Position numbers and translations under genes: made by a program. A DNA stretch of 64,000 nt from Clostridium guangxiense (lineage in GTDB: Bacteria; Bacillota; Clostridia; Clostridiales; Clostridiaceae), in the NCBI RefSeq assembly GCF_021043395.1, contig NZ_JAJNKE010000002.1, forward strand, positions 182,056 through 246,055. The letters are read 5' to 3'. Under the pieces are notes generated by a model that did no database searches, was not told where the DNA came from, and saw only the letters and a program-made list of their open reading frames with translations. Of this stretch, positions 35,694 to 45,231 are shown piece by piece (the stretch's first letter is position 1; each line of letters opens with the position of its first letter).

Positions 35694-35744
35694 AATTTTA
35701 ATGTGCCTGCACTCAAAAATAAAATTGAGATAAGGAGAAATGTT

Positions 35745-37058
35745 ATGAATTACACAACACAAATGGATGCTGCCAGAAAAAATATAATTACGGAGGAAAT
35801 GAAAGTTGTCTCTGAGAAAGAGCGCATGGACGTTGAAAAGCTGAAGAATCTTATTGCAAAAGGAAAAATCGTAATACCTGCCAATAAAAATCACAAATCT
35901 TTAAGCGCAGAAGGTGTTGGAGAAGGACTTAAGACTAAAATAAATGTAAACTTAGGTATATCTAAAGATTGTGCAAATGTAGATATGGAACTTAAAAAGG
36001 TTAAAACAGCATTAAAAATGAAAGCTGAAGCTATTATGGATTTAAGTTCTTATGGAAAGACAGAAGAATTTAGAAAAAAACTTATAGAAATTTCTTCTGC
36101 AATGATAGGAACTGTTCCTATATATGATGCAGTAGGATTTTATGATAAAGAATTAAAAGATATAACAGCTGAGGAGTTTCTTAGAGTAGTTGAAAAACAG
36201 GCTGAAGATGGCGTTGATTTTATGACTATTCATGCAGGCATAAACAAAGAAACCGCTGAGGTTTTTAAAAGAAATAGTAGAGTTATGAATATAGTTTCAA
36301 GAGGCGGTTCACTATTATATGCCTGGATGGAGCTTAATAATAAGGAAAATCCATTCTATGAATATTTTGATGAGGTTCTTGAAATATGTGCTAAATATGA
36401 TGTTACTATAAGTCTTGGAGATGCTTGTAGACCCGGTTGTATAAAGGATTCCACTGATCCGAGTCAAATTAAGGAACTTATTACACTTGGAGAACTTACT
36501 AAGAGAGCTTGGGAGAAAAATGTACAAGTTATGATTGAAGGACCTGGTCATATGGCTATTAATGAAATAAAATCAAATATGATTATAGAGAAGAGATTGT
36601 GCCATGGAGCGCCTTTTTATGTTTTGGGACCTATTGTCACGGACATAGCTCCAGGTTATGATCATATAACGAGTGCGATAGGGGGAGCAATTGCAGCTGC
36701 AAATGGTGCAGATTTTCTGTGCTATGTTACTCCAGCAGAGCATTTGAGGCTTCCTAACTTAGATGACATGAAGGAAGGTATTATAGCAGCTAAAATAGCA
36801 GCGCATGCTGCTGACATTGCAAAGAACATTAATGGAGCAAGAGAGTGGGACGATAAGATGGCAGAAGCAAGACAAAAGTTGGATTGGAATGCTACCTTTG
36901 AACTTTCAATAGATCCTGAAAAAGCTATAAGATATAGGAAGGAATCGACACCGGAAGATCCTGATACATGCACCATGTGTGGAAAAATGTGTGCAGTTAG
37001 AAATATGAATAAAGTTATGAGTGGAAAAAATGTGAACATACTCAGAGATGATAACTAA
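35745..37058 (+). CDS. thiC: Phosphomethylpyrimidine synthase ThiC
   Basis: A 437-residue non-canonical radical SAM enzyme. The C-terminal cluster motif CTMCGKMC (C-x2-C-x4-C) is present; other family segments are [23 protein letters not shown] and [14 protein letters not shown]. It converts aminoimidazole ribotide to the hydroxymethylpyrimidine phosphate of thiamine. ATG 35745 follows TAAGGAG; an upstream in-frame start lies too close to the riboswitch terminator. Monocistronic; no other thi gene is nearby. Confidence 0.97.
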   Translation: MNYTTQMDAARKNIITEEMKVVSEKERMDVEKLKNLIAKGKIVIPANKNHKSLSAEGVGEGLKTKINVNLGISKDCANVDMELKKVKTALKMKAEAIMDLSSYGKTEEFRKKLIEISSAMIGTVPIYDAVGFYDKELKDITAEEFLRVVEKQAEDGVDFMTIHAGINKETAEVFKRNSRVMNIVSRGGSLLYAWMELNNKENPFYEYFDEVLEICAKYDVTISLGDACRPGCIKDSTDPSQIKELITLGELTKRAWEKNVQVMIEGPGHMAINEIKSNMIIEKRLCHGAPFYVLGPIVTDIAPGYDHITSAIGGAIAAANGADFLCYVTPAEHLRLPNLDDMKEGIIAAKIAAHAADIAKNINGAREWDDKMAEARQKLDWNATFELSIDPEKAIRYRKESTPEDPDTCTMCGKMCAVRNMNKVMSGKNVNILRDDN

Positions 37059-37146
37059 GAAAAATGCAAAGTAACAATGCTTCGTCACATTAAAAAGAAT
37101 CCATAAATCTAAGTGGTTATTTAAAAAAAGTGGTTGCTTTGAGTTC

Positions 37147-37182
37147 AAGAAGGATAATGGGCAAGCCCAAGCCCCGTATATG
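37147..37182. repeat. GGATAATGGGC hairpin repeat, copy 1
   Basis: AAGAAGGATAATGGGCAAGCCC followed by AAGCCCCGTATATG matches the unit found in tandem at 42464-42625. It is in the gap downstream of thiC. Confidence 0.65.
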
Positions 37183-37270
37183 TTTATACTCGCCTTTGGC
37201 TCAGACAGATTGAAATATCTAAGTATTTTATGATTTTTTTACCAAGATTTATTGGATTCTTTTTAAATTG

Positions 37271-37340
37271 CTCCTTCAGCACTATTACTTCGCTCCTACG
37301 GTAGTGCAAGGAAAAAATTCCTCCGTACCTACGGAGTTTT
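37271..37340. other. Two hairpins in the thiC downstream gap
   Basis: TCCTTCAGCACTA pairs with TAGTGCAAGGA (37272-37311), and CTCCGTACCTACGGAG (37321-37336) is a near-perfect short palindrome followed by TTTT. One of them may terminate thiC. I see no gene in 37059-37461. Confidence 0.45.
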
Positions 37341-37461
37341 GGCGTGAATTTTTGTAACCAATTGAATTTTAATAAAATTGATTTTTGCTTAAGTAGCCTT
37401 TATGATAAAATTACTAATAAACGTTGAGGGATTTATAATATTTTAATCATGAGGTGTAATT

Positions 37462-38199
37462 ATGATAAATAAAGAAAAAATACTAGAAGAAGATTTGTAC
37501 AAGCCTATCCATGATTTCTTTGAAAAACAGGGGTATACAGTAAGGGCTGAGGTTAAAGACTGCGATGTTACGGCTATTAAAGATGATTTTCTTATTATAG
37601 TTGAACTGAAAAAGAATTTAACTGTAGAACTCTTGTCACAAGCAGTAAAAAGGCAGAAAATTTCCGAACTAGTTTATGTAGCTGTTCCAAAGCCAAAAAG
37701 GATGAAAGTAGATTCAAAATGGAAGGATATTTGTCATCTTATAAGGAGATTAGAACTTGGACTTATATTTGTGAATTTTAAGAGCAGCAAAACTTTTGTT
37801 GAAGTTGTCATAGAGCCAAAGGCATTTGATAGATCAAAAAGTGTTAATGCAAATAAGAAAAAGAGAGCAGGTCTTATAAAAGAAATTAAAGGCAGAAATA
37901 AGGATTTAAATGTTGGAGGAACAAGGGGCAAAAAGCTTGTAACTTCTTATAGAGAAAGTGCAATTGAAATTGCTTGCTGCCTTGATAAATTTGGTCCTCT
38001 TTCTCCAAAGAAGCTTCGCGAAATAGGAACAGATTGCAAAAAAACCGTATCCATTTTATATAAGAATTATTATGGGTGGTTTGATAAAAAATCAAGAGGA
38101 GTTTATGAGTTAAATGAAGAAGGAAAAAAGAATCTTAAGGTGTATGAAGAACTAGCAAAGTACTACTATGAGAGAATTGATGAAATGAAAGTACACTAA
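37462..38199 (+). CDS. DUF2161 family, PD-(D/E)XK nuclease-like protein
   Basis: A 245-residue cytoplasmic protein. The N-terminal 100 residues have a restriction-endonuclease-like core: DCDVTAIKDDFLIIVELKKN gives the D...ExK catalytic pattern, followed by a helix with AVKRQKIS. The C-terminal part (about residues 165-240) looks like a winged-helix region (LDKFGPLSPKKLREIG). This matches DUF2161, a family predicted to be PD-(D/E)XK phosphodiesterases with no known role. It has its own GAGGTG site and no clear operon partner. Confidence 0.8.
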   Translation: MINKEKILEEDLYKPIHDFFEKQGYTVRAEVKDCDVTAIKDDFLIIVELKKNLTVELLSQAVKRQKISELVYVAVPKPKRMKVDSKWKDICHLIRRLELGLIFVNFKSSKTFVEVVIEPKAFDRSKSVNANKKKRAGLIKEIKGRNKDLNVGGTRGKKLVTSYRESAIEIACCLDKFGPLSPKKLREIGTDCKKTVSILYKNYYGWFDKKSRGVYELNEEGKKNLKVYEELAKYYYERIDEMKVH

Positions 38200-38205
38200 A
38201 TATAA

Positions 38206-38437
38206 AAATTGAGAACTAAATGCAGAGTAGAGAGTAAGGAGTAGAGTGAATGATGATTTTCTGCTTTCGCAGAAAATCTAAAACTTATTGCTGATGCCAT
38301 TTCAAAATAATCCCATGTTATGTTCGTTCAGCTAACTGAACATTATACTGAGTTTTTATATAATTTTAGATTTATCTGACGAGAGTAAGATAAATCATCC
38401 TCCACTCTCTACTCTTGTTTTTAGTTCGCATTATTTT
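38206..38437. repeat. Heptamer-arm inverted repeat, copy D (GCGAACTA termini)
   Basis: Outer ends AAAATTGAGAACTAAA and TTTAGTTCGCATTATTTT are imperfectly inverted. Heptamer units GCAGAGTA/GAGAGTA/AGGAGTA follow the left end and the complement precedes the right end. The core shares a long similar stretch with the reverse complement of copy G, including CCATTTCAA and GTTATGTTCGTTCAGC. Confidence 0.75.
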
Positions 38438-38457
38438 TAAACTGGAAAAGTTGTTTG

Positions 38458-39330
38458 TTAGTATATTTCTTTAGCATTCTTTGGCAACTTATGAATATCT
38501 TTTAAAAACTTTAAACTGTTATTTGCTTCAACTTCATTATATTTAACATTCATGCTGCAAGATACATCCTTAGCAATTTCGTTGAATAAGTCACACATAA
38601 CAAAAACTGCTTTCCATATATCTTTTACATTTCCAGCTGGATAGGTTTTTAAAAATGCATCCCATTTATCGACTTCTAACCACCTGTACATGTATTTTCC
38701 TGATTTTCCAATACTAACGGAAAAATTTGTTTTGAAGCCTATGCTCCATTCCAGGAGGCATACCAATTGAGGACGAACACAGTAATTTATCATATCCATT
38801 ACATATGGTATTTCTTCTCTCCATAATCCTTTTGCGACATTATTTAAGCACCACCAATATTCATTACAGGTATCAAGAAATTGATGCTCTGTTGGTCTTT
38901 TGACCCAATGAGTTTCATCAGTCTCTTCTGGAATATTAGGTAGACAGTTATCTTTATCAAGTAATATTCTGCAAAGCTTGTCTTCTTTAATTTCTTTTAA
39001 AGCATGTGATAATACACATACATGCAAATCTAAGCGATTTCCATCAGCAAATTGCATAAGCCATCCATAACAATCATCCATGTCATGCTCATAGTAACAA
39101 TTTTCATCAGGATATTGCATATATAGTCGCTTTCCAAATTGATCAATCCAGTTCTTTTGCTCACGAAAGGATTTTGTTTCGCTGACAACATATACAATAT
39201 CATAATCCTGAAAAATATCTTTTATAGCATTTGGATTTGTTCTTGAGCCTTCTATAAAAACTGCACGAATTCTTTCATCATTCTTTGCTGCATTTAATAT
39301 TAAGTTAAACATTTCTTGTTCTGTGCGCAT
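38458..39330 (-). CDS. Aminoglycoside 6-adenylyltransferase family protein (ANT(6)-like)
   Basis: A 290-residue nucleotidyltransferase of the streptomycin 6-adenylyltransferase family (AadE/AadK). The family N-terminus is visible: RTEQEMFNLILNAAK, then the catalytic GSRTNPNAIKD and QDYDIVYVV with metal-binding acids. If active it would transfer AMP to the 6-OH of streptomycin. AadK-type genes are common and often silent on Firmicute chromosomes, so resistance should not be assumed. It is flanked by repeat copies D and E, the latter lying in its upstream region. Confidence 0.85.
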   Translation of the reverse strand: MRTEQEMFNLILNAAKNDERIRAVFIEGSRTNPNAIKDIFQDYDIVYVVSETKSFREQKNWIDQFGKRLYMQYPDENCYYEHDMDDCYGWLMQFADGNRLDLHVCVLSHALKEIKEDKLCRILLDKDNCLPNIPEETDETHWVKRPTEHQFLDTCNEYWWCLNNVAKGLWREEIPYVMDMINYCVRPQLVCLLEWSIGFKTNFSVSIGKSGKYMYRWLEVDKWDAFLKTYPAGNVKDIWKAVFVMCDLFNEIAKDVSCSMNVKYNEVEANNSLKFLKDIHKLPKNAKEIY

Positions 39331-39400
39331 TTAAACATCCCCAATCTAAATTGGTTTTCTATTAAAGATAAACAGTCTGAAGATTTAAATTTATACTAAC

Positions 39401-39637
39401 AAACTGGAAGTTGATTCAGAGCACAGAGTACAAAGTGCAGAGTACAGTGAAGGTGGATTTACCTTTCGTTTCTCTCAGGTAAATCTTAGAACTTAATAGT
39501 GTCAGCTACGCTGAGCACTATATTTTAAGCACTTTGCGTGCATTAAGTTTAAGATTTTTTGTAGCGACAGCGGAGAAAAATCATCCTTCACTGTACTCTG
39601 TCCTCTGTACTTTGTACTCTGAGTTAAATTCCAGTTT
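39401..39637. repeat. Heptamer-arm inverted repeat, copy E (near-identical to copy H)
   Basis: Termini AAACTGGAAGTTGATTCAGAG and CTGAGTTAAATTCCAGTTT are inverted. Inside are heptamers (CAGAGTA/CAAAGTG units), the arm TGAAGGTGGATTTACC, a core with GTCAGCTACGCTGAGC and TAAGCACTTTGCGTGC, and the complementary arm. Its reverse complement matches 54603-54839 with only about two differences in 237 bp by eye. It fills the aadE upstream region. Confidence 0.85.
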
Positions 39638-39673
39638 ATCAGGATGAATTTTGTTTAATACTTTTCAATATTG

Positions 39674-41572
39674 TTACTTCTGATTTTTGATCTTTTCTGC
39701 TAATTCATTTAGGTATTCCCATCTGTCATACAAATTTTGAAGCTTATCTTCTTGATCTTTTTTCTTGGATAAAAATTCCTGTAAAGCCACATAATTGCTT
39801 CCAGCTGAAGCTATGTTATCTTCAAGCTCAGCAAGTTCAGTTTCTGCAGTTTCGATTAACCCATCTATTTCGTCGTATTCTCTTTGCTCTTTATAGGAAA
39901 ATTTAAGCTTGTGATTTTTAGCTTTTTCTTCTTTAGGTTTATTTTGTTTTAATTTTTCTGTTTTAGGTTCTTCATCTAAAATTGCTTTTTCAAGGTATTC
40001 GGAGTAATTTCCAGTATTGTACTCTATTTTTCCGTTACCTTTGAAGATGATAAGTTTATTTACAACCTTATCAAGAAAATATCTATCATGAGAAACTGTT
40101 ATTACTGTACCAGAAAAACCGTAAAGATAATCTTCAAGTATTGTAAGAGTTTCAATATCAAGGTCATTTGTAGGTTCATCCAGTATAAGAACATTAGGAG
40201 CTTCCATAAGTATTCTTAAAAGATAGAGTCTTCTTTTTTCACCGCCAGAAAGCTTTGAGATAGGAGTCCATTGCATTTCTCCTGAGAAAAGAAAGTTTTC
40301 TAGCATTTTGGAAGCACTTATAAGTTCACCACTTTCATCTTTTATGAATTCGGCACCTTCACGTACATATTCAATTACTCTTAAGGATTCATCCATATCT
40401 TTAGATTCTTGAGAAAAATATCCTATTTTAACTGTTGAACCAACATCTACAATGCCATTATCAGGAAGAATGCTACCTGTTATTATATTTAGAAGTGTAG
40501 ATTTTCCTATGCCATTTGGACCAACTATACCTACAGCATCATGTTTAGAAAAAATAAAACTAAAATCATCTATTAATTTTTTAGCGCCAAAGCTTTTTCT
40601 TATATCTTTTAGTTCAATCACTTTTTTACCAAGCCTTGAGCTTTGCGCAGAAATTTCAATTTTGGATTGTATGTCTATAGCTTCTTTATCATTTAAATCG
40701 TTAAATCTCTGTATTCTTGCTTTTTGTTTTGTACTCCTTGCTTTAGCTCCTCTTTTTATCCACGCAAGTTCTCTTCTTAAAAGATTTTCTCTTTTTTCTT
40801 CTGAGGATTTTTCCATTTCTTCTCTTTCAAGTTTTTGGCTTAAAAAGTCGCTATAATTTCCTGTGTAAGTGTATATTTTACCATTGTGAAGTTCAAACAT
40901 GTTGTTTGTGATTCTGTCAAGAAAATATCTATCGTGAGTTATCATAAATACTGCACCTTTTTTTTGAGTTAGGTATTTTTCAAGCCACAAAATTGTTTCA
41001 CTGTCGAGATGGTTGGTTGGTTCGTCTAAAATCAAAAGATTAGAGGGAGTTATAAGAGCACTTGCTAGAGCAATTCTCTTTTTTTGTCCACCAGATAGAT
41101 TTCTTATCTTTTCTTCAAAATTTTTAATTCCAAGCTTTGTAAGTATGGTTTTTGCTTCACTTTCCATATCCCATAAGTTTAAAGCGTCTAATTCTTGGGT
41201 CAAATCAACAATAAGTTTTTGAGTTCTTCTATCCTGTTGGTGAATTTCTGCATCTTGAACTGCTTTTTCATAAGCTTTTAAAGTTGTTACTTCTTTTGAG
41301 TTACCTTTAAAAATTTGTTCCATAACTGTTGAGTCATCGTCAAAATATGTATTTTGTGAAAGATAGCTTATTGAAAGTTCATTTGAAGTTGTTATACTGC
41401 CAGAATCATAGTCTGTAAGTCCACAGATTATTTTAAGGAGAGTTGATTTACCAGTCCCATTTATTCCAATTAAACCTATTTTTTCACCTGAATTTATAGT
41501 AAAAGTTATATCGTTTAGAATAGTTTTTTCACCATAACTTTTTGATATATTATTAAGAGTTATTAAATTCAT
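39674..41572 (-). CDS. ABC-F family ATPase (Uup/YfmR-like)
   Basis: A 632-residue soluble protein with two ABC domains: Walker A GINGTGKST and GPNGIGKST, signatures LSGGQKKR and LSGGEKRR, Walker B LLILDEP and VLILDEP. Between them is the P-site tRNA interaction linker rich in basic residues, and a C-terminal extension (about residues 540-630) forms a coiled coil, which points to the Uup/YfmR subgroup of translation factors rather than the resistance subgroup. It acts on the ribosome. An AraC gene lies 15 bp upstream on the same strand. Confidence 0.9.
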   Translation of the reverse strand: MNLITLNNISKSYGEKTILNDITFTINSGEKIGLIGINGTGKSTLLKIICGLTDYDSGSITTSNELSISYLSQNTYFDDDSTVMEQIFKGNSKEVTTLKAYEKAVQDAEIHQQDRRTQKLIVDLTQELDALNLWDMESEAKTILTKLGIKNFEEKIRNLSGGQKKRIALASALITPSNLLILDEPTNHLDSETILWLEKYLTQKKGAVFMITHDRYFLDRITNNMFELHNGKIYTYTGNYSDFLSQKLEREEMEKSSEEKRENLLRRELAWIKRGAKARSTKQKARIQRFNDLNDKEAIDIQSKIEISAQSSRLGKKVIELKDIRKSFGAKKLIDDFSFIFSKHDAVGIVGPNGIGKSTLLNIITGSILPDNGIVDVGSTVKIGYFSQESKDMDESLRVIEYVREGAEFIKDESGELISASKMLENFLFSGEMQWTPISKLSGGEKRRLYLLRILMEAPNVLILDEPTNDLDIETLTILEDYLYGFSGTVITVSHDRYFLDKVVNKLIIFKGNGKIEYNTGNYSEYLEKAILDEEPKTEKLKQNKPKEEKAKNHKLKFSYKEQREYDEIDGLIETAETELAELEDNIASAGSNYVALQEFLSKKKDQEDKLQNLYDRWEYLNELAEKIKNQK

Positions 41573-41587
41573 AAGACAATTATCCTT

Positions 41588-42406
41588 TCATATTTGTTTC
41601 CTAAATTCACTAGGAGATATACCAATATTTTTCTTGAATATTTTAGAAAACAAAAGTACATCTCTATAACCCACAGAACGTGCTACATGACCAATAGTAA
41701 AACATGGATTTTTAAGAAGTTCGGAGGCTTTTTCCATTCTCAAGTTTATTAAAAATTGCTGCGGAGAAGTATGCAAGTATTTTTTAAAAAGTCTAAAAAG
41801 ATACGCCCTTGTAATGTTAACATATTTAGCTATATCGCATACTTTTATATCATTACTATAATTATTGCATATATATGCGGCAGCATCATTTACGTATTTT
41901 TCTGCAATATTGTTTTGAGTATTTCTTTTATCTATACCAATACTTTTAATTAAAAGGTAAATGAATTTATATAAATAAGATTGAAGAATTATATCCCTAC
42001 CATCTTGTTCATAGGAGTAAGATAACATTTCACTTAGGCATTGTTCAAGTCCATTACTTTTTTTACAGTCAAAAATAGGACAAGTGTTTTCTTCGTATAT
42101 TTGAGACACATAGTGCTTTGCTCTTATACCATTAAAACCAATCCAAAAATATTCCCATGGATCATCCTTATCAGCTTCATAGTAAGATAGAGTTTTTGGT
42201 TCTATAATAAAGGTCTCACCGGCATTTACTTCATATACTTTTTCTGCTGTTTTTAGAATTCCTTTTCCTCTTATGACATAGTGTATTAAATAGTAATCTC
42301 TTATCCCGGGTCCCCAGTAATGTTTACTATAGCATGCCTGATGACCATAGCATGTTACGTTAAGGTCTGTGTTAACATATTTTGAAGTGGTGTATTCTAC
42401 GAACAT
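41588..42406 (-). CDS. AraC family transcriptional regulator
   Basis: A 272-residue regulator with an N-terminal cupin-like sugar-binding domain (HYVIRGKG, VNAGETFIIEP, YFWIGFNG) and a C-terminal double helix-turn-helix (KVCDIAKYVNITRAYLFRLFKK, FTIGHVARSVGYRDVLLFSKIFKKNIGISPSEFR). The start is ATG 42406, spaced from AGAGGTGAT. It is divergent from an alpha-galactosidase gene, which implies that it activates that gene in response to a galactoside such as melibiose or raffinose. Confidence 0.92.
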   Translation of the reverse strand: MFVEYTTSKYVNTDLNVTCYGHQACYSKHYWGPGIRDYYLIHYVIRGKGILKTAEKVYEVNAGETFIIEPKTLSYYEADKDDPWEYFWIGFNGIRAKHYVSQIYEENTCPIFDCKKSNGLEQCLSEMLSYSYEQDGRDIILQSYLYKFIYLLIKSIGIDKRNTQNNIAEKYVNDAAAYICNNYSNDIKVCDIAKYVNITRAYLFRLFKKYLHTSPQQFLINLRMEKASELLKNPCFTIGHVARSVGYRDVLLFSKIFKKNIGISPSEFRKQI

Positions 42407-42463
42407 TTTAAAAATCACCTCTATGTGTATTATAAATAAAAAGTGAATAGTATCTTGTTAAAT

Positions 42464-42625
42464 AAGGATAATGGGCTTCGCCCAAACCTCGCGTATTATA
42501 AAAAGTGCATATAATTATGTTTAAGAAGGATAATGGGCTTTGCCCAAACCTCGCGTATTATAAAAAGTGCATATAATTATGTTTAAGAAGGATAATGGGC
42601 TTCGCCCAAACCTCGCGTATGTTTA
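42464..42625. repeat. 62-bp tandem repeat (GGATAATGGGC hairpin, 2.6 units)
   Basis: The unit AAGGATAATGGGCTTCGCCC + AAACCTCGCGTAT + a 30-bp A/T-rich tail recurs at a period of 62 bp, starting at 42464, 42526 and 42588; the second unit has one change (TTC to TTT). Each unit contains the small GGGC/GCCC hairpin. It occupies the divergent promoter region between the AraC and alpha-galactosidase genes. Confidence 0.85.
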
Positions 42626-42729
42626 CTTTCAAGATAGCAACATTGTAATATCATTAGTATACATTATTCCATATTATAAAACTAGCAAAAGTTATAAAAT
42701 GAAAACATAAAATTAAGGAGATGATTTTA

Positions 42730-44913
42730 ATGCTAATAAGTTACAGTGAAGAAGAAAAAATATTTCATTTAAAAGCTGCAGATATGAGTTATATAATTCA
42801 AATATGTGATGATGGGAAAATTGCCCATGCCTATTGGGGGAGGACAATAAAGAACATAAATTTTAGAAATAAATCAATAATATCCACCTTGAATTATGAC
42901 CCAAAGGTTACAAGCTTTAATATGGATGTATTACCTCAGGAATATCCAGCTTATGGAACTGGTGATTTTAGAAGCCCAGCTTATCATGTACAACTTGAGA
43001 ATGGAAGCACAATAAGCAACTTAGTATATAATTCATATAAAATATACGGTGGAAAACCAAAGCTTGAAGGGTTACCAGCTACATATGTTGAAAATGATGA
43101 TGAAGCTGATACTCTTGAAATTACAATGATTGACAAGCTCACAGGGCTAAACGTAGTACTTACTTATACGGTTTTTAAAAATTATAATGTTATTACAAGA
43201 TCAACAAAATTTATAAATTACGGAAGAGAAAAGTTAAAGTTATTAAAGGTAATGAGTGCAAGTGTTGATTTTGACAGCTCAAATTATGATATGCTACAGC
43301 TTTCTGGTTCTTGGGCTAGAGAAAAAAGTATTTATAGACATGCTCTTGTTCCTGGTATTCAAGCAGTTGATAGTGCAAGAGGTTTTAGCAGTGCTCAACA
43401 AAATCCTTTTATTGCATTATTAAGCAAAAATACGGATGAAATTAACGGAGAAGTTTTTGGTTTTAGCCTTGTTTATAGTGGAAATTTTTTAGCAGAAGTT
43501 TATGTTGACCAATTTTTAAAAGCAAGAGTAAATATAGGTATAAACCCGTTTGATTTTTCATGGGTAATGACCCCAGGGGAAAGTTTTAGAACACCAGAAG
43601 TTGTAATGGTTTACTCAAAAAATGGGCTTGGAGATATGTCAAGGACTTATCATAAACTTTATAGAAATAGACTTTGTAGGGGACTTTATAGAGATAAAGA
43701 AAGACCAATACTTATAAATAACTGGGAGGCAACATATTTTAATTTTACTGAGGAAAAAATAAAGGATATAGCAAAAGCTGGAAGCGAACTTGGCATAGAA
43801 CTATTTGTGCTAGATGACGGATGGTTTGGAAAGAGAAATTCAGATAACTGTTCGTTAGGTGATTGGGTTGAAGATAGAAATAAACTTCCAAATGGGCTTC
43901 ATAAGCTTGTGAAAGATGTAAATGACATGGGACTAGCTTTTGGAATATGGTTTGAACCTGAGATGGTTTCACCTGATAGTGATTTATATAGAAAACATCA
44001 AGATTGGTGTCTTCATGTTTCTGATAGGGAAAGATCCAGTGGCAAGCATCAAAGGAATCAGCTTGTTCTCGATTTGTCAAGAAAGGATGTATGCGACGAA
44101 ATAGTAAGATTTATGTCTGAGATACTTAAGAATGCCAATATATCATATGTAAAATGGGACATGAATAGGCCATATACTGAAATAGGTTCTGAAAAGCTGT
44201 CATCTGAACATCAAAGGGAAACGGCACATAGATACGTACTTGGACTATACAGGGTTATGGATGAAATAACTTCTAGATTTCCAAATGTTCTTTTTGAGAG
44301 CTGTGCATCTGGTGGTGGGAGGTTTGATCCAGGAATTTTATATTACATGTCTCAAACTTGGACAAGTGATTGTACAGACGCTGTTGAAAGACTTAAAATT
44401 CAGTATGGAACAAGTGTAGTTTATCCTAACATTTCAATGGGGGCACATGTGTCAGCATGCCCAAATCATCAGATTGGAAGAATAACAGACATGGAGACTA
44501 GAGGAAATGTAGCCATGGCAGGTAATTTTGGATATGAACTAGATCTTACAAAGCTCACGGAAGAAGAAAAAATTATTGTTAAAAAACAGGTGGAAATTTA
44601 TAAAGAAATAAGACATATCATTCAGTTTGGTGACTTTTATAGAATATTGAGTCCTTTTGAAGGAAATGAAACTTCATGGATATCTGTTACGGAGGATAAA
44701 AAGGAAGCTGTAGTATCATATTTTAAAGTTCTTGCGGAGCCTAATATTCTTCCAATTAGAATTAAGCTTCAAGGTTTGGATCCAAGCACTATGTATGAAA
44801 TAATTGGCGAAGATATGATTTGCAGTGGAGATGAGCTTATGTATATTGGAATTGAAGTGCCAAGGGAAACAAAAGATTTTTCGAGTATTATGTGGAGGCT
44901 TAAAGAGGTATAG
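42730..44913 (+). CDS. Alpha-galactosidase, GH36
   Basis: A 727-residue enzyme of normal GH36 length with an N-terminal beta-sandwich and a central TIM barrel. Motifs: LDDGWFGKRN, the nucleophile Asp in VKWDMNRPYTE, SCASGGGRFDPG, and the acid/base Asp in TWTSDCTDAVE. It removes alpha-1,6-galactose from melibiose or raffinose-type sugars. No signal peptide, so it is cytoplasmic. ATG 42730 is used because AAGGAG at 42715-42720 directly abuts the earlier ATG 42721. Likely controlled by the divergent AraC. Confidence 0.95.
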   Translation: MLISYSEEEKIFHLKAADMSYIIQICDDGKIAHAYWGRTIKNINFRNKSIISTLNYDPKVTSFNMDVLPQEYPAYGTGDFRSPAYHVQLENGSTISNLVYNSYKIYGGKPKLEGLPATYVENDDEADTLEITMIDKLTGLNVVLTYTVFKNYNVITRSTKFINYGREKLKLLKVMSASVDFDSSNYDMLQLSGSWAREKSIYRHALVPGIQAVDSARGFSSAQQNPFIALLSKNTDEINGEVFGFSLVYSGNFLAEVYVDQFLKARVNIGINPFDFSWVMTPGESFRTPEVVMVYSKNGLGDMSRTYHKLYRNRLCRGLYRDKERPILINNWEATYFNFTEEKIKDIAKAGSELGIELFVLDDGWFGKRNSDNCSLGDWVEDRNKLPNGLHKLVKDVNDMGLAFGIWFEPEMVSPDSDLYRKHQDWCLHVSDRERSSGKHQRNQLVLDLSRKDVCDEIVRFMSEILKNANISYVKWDMNRPYTEIGSEKLSSEHQRETAHRYVLGLYRVMDEITSRFPNVLFESCASGGGRFDPGILYYMSQTWTSDCTDAVERLKIQYGTSVVYPNISMGAHVSACPNHQIGRITDMETRGNVAMAGNFGYELDLTKLTEEEKIIVKKQVEIYKEIRHIIQFGDFYRILSPFEGNETSWISVTEDKKEAVVSYFKVLAEPNILPIRIKLQGLDPSTMYEIIGEDMICSGDELMYIGIEVPRETKDFSSIMWRLKEV

Positions 44914-44950
44914 AAATATTACCTGAAAGCCTAAGAATGCAATGCTAAAA

Positions 44951-45165
44951 TTATCCTTCATTGTGCATTGTGAACTGATTATTATAAGTTAAATGCTACT
45001 AAAACAACTTTTTGTTAATTTTAATGCTTCAAGTAGTATATCTACAGGAGCATGTGAAAAATATAGGTATTCTTTTTTACGAGCCGCTCATAAGGCTTTA
45101 TGTGCAGTATAGTAAAACCTATAGAATACCTTTTTCACATCTTCCTACATATGACGTTTGAAATG
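44951..45165. other. Half repeat and long imperfect hairpin upstream of the SpoU gene
   Basis: Positions 44951-44981 hold TTATCCTTCATTGTGCATTG and GTGAACTGATT, the right half of a heptamer-arm element (copy J) without a partner arm. At about 45049-45165 an imperfect inverted repeat brackets 60 bases, with TGTGAAAA...AGGTATTC on one side and GAATACC...TTTTTCACA on the other. Role unknown. Confidence 0.5.
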
Positions 45166-45231
45166 CATAAGAAATAGTATTATAATAAAAAAGTGCTTTT
45201 GCTTAAAATAAATGTAGTAGGAGATTTAGAT

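Noticed and set aside
39401-39637. Insertion sequence
   Set aside because: The element has inverted ends but no open frame for a transposase; at most a MITE-like derivative.
42464-42625. CRISPR array
   Set aside because: The 62-bp period has identical 'spacers'; the whole unit repeats, so it is a tandem repeat, and no cas gene is present.
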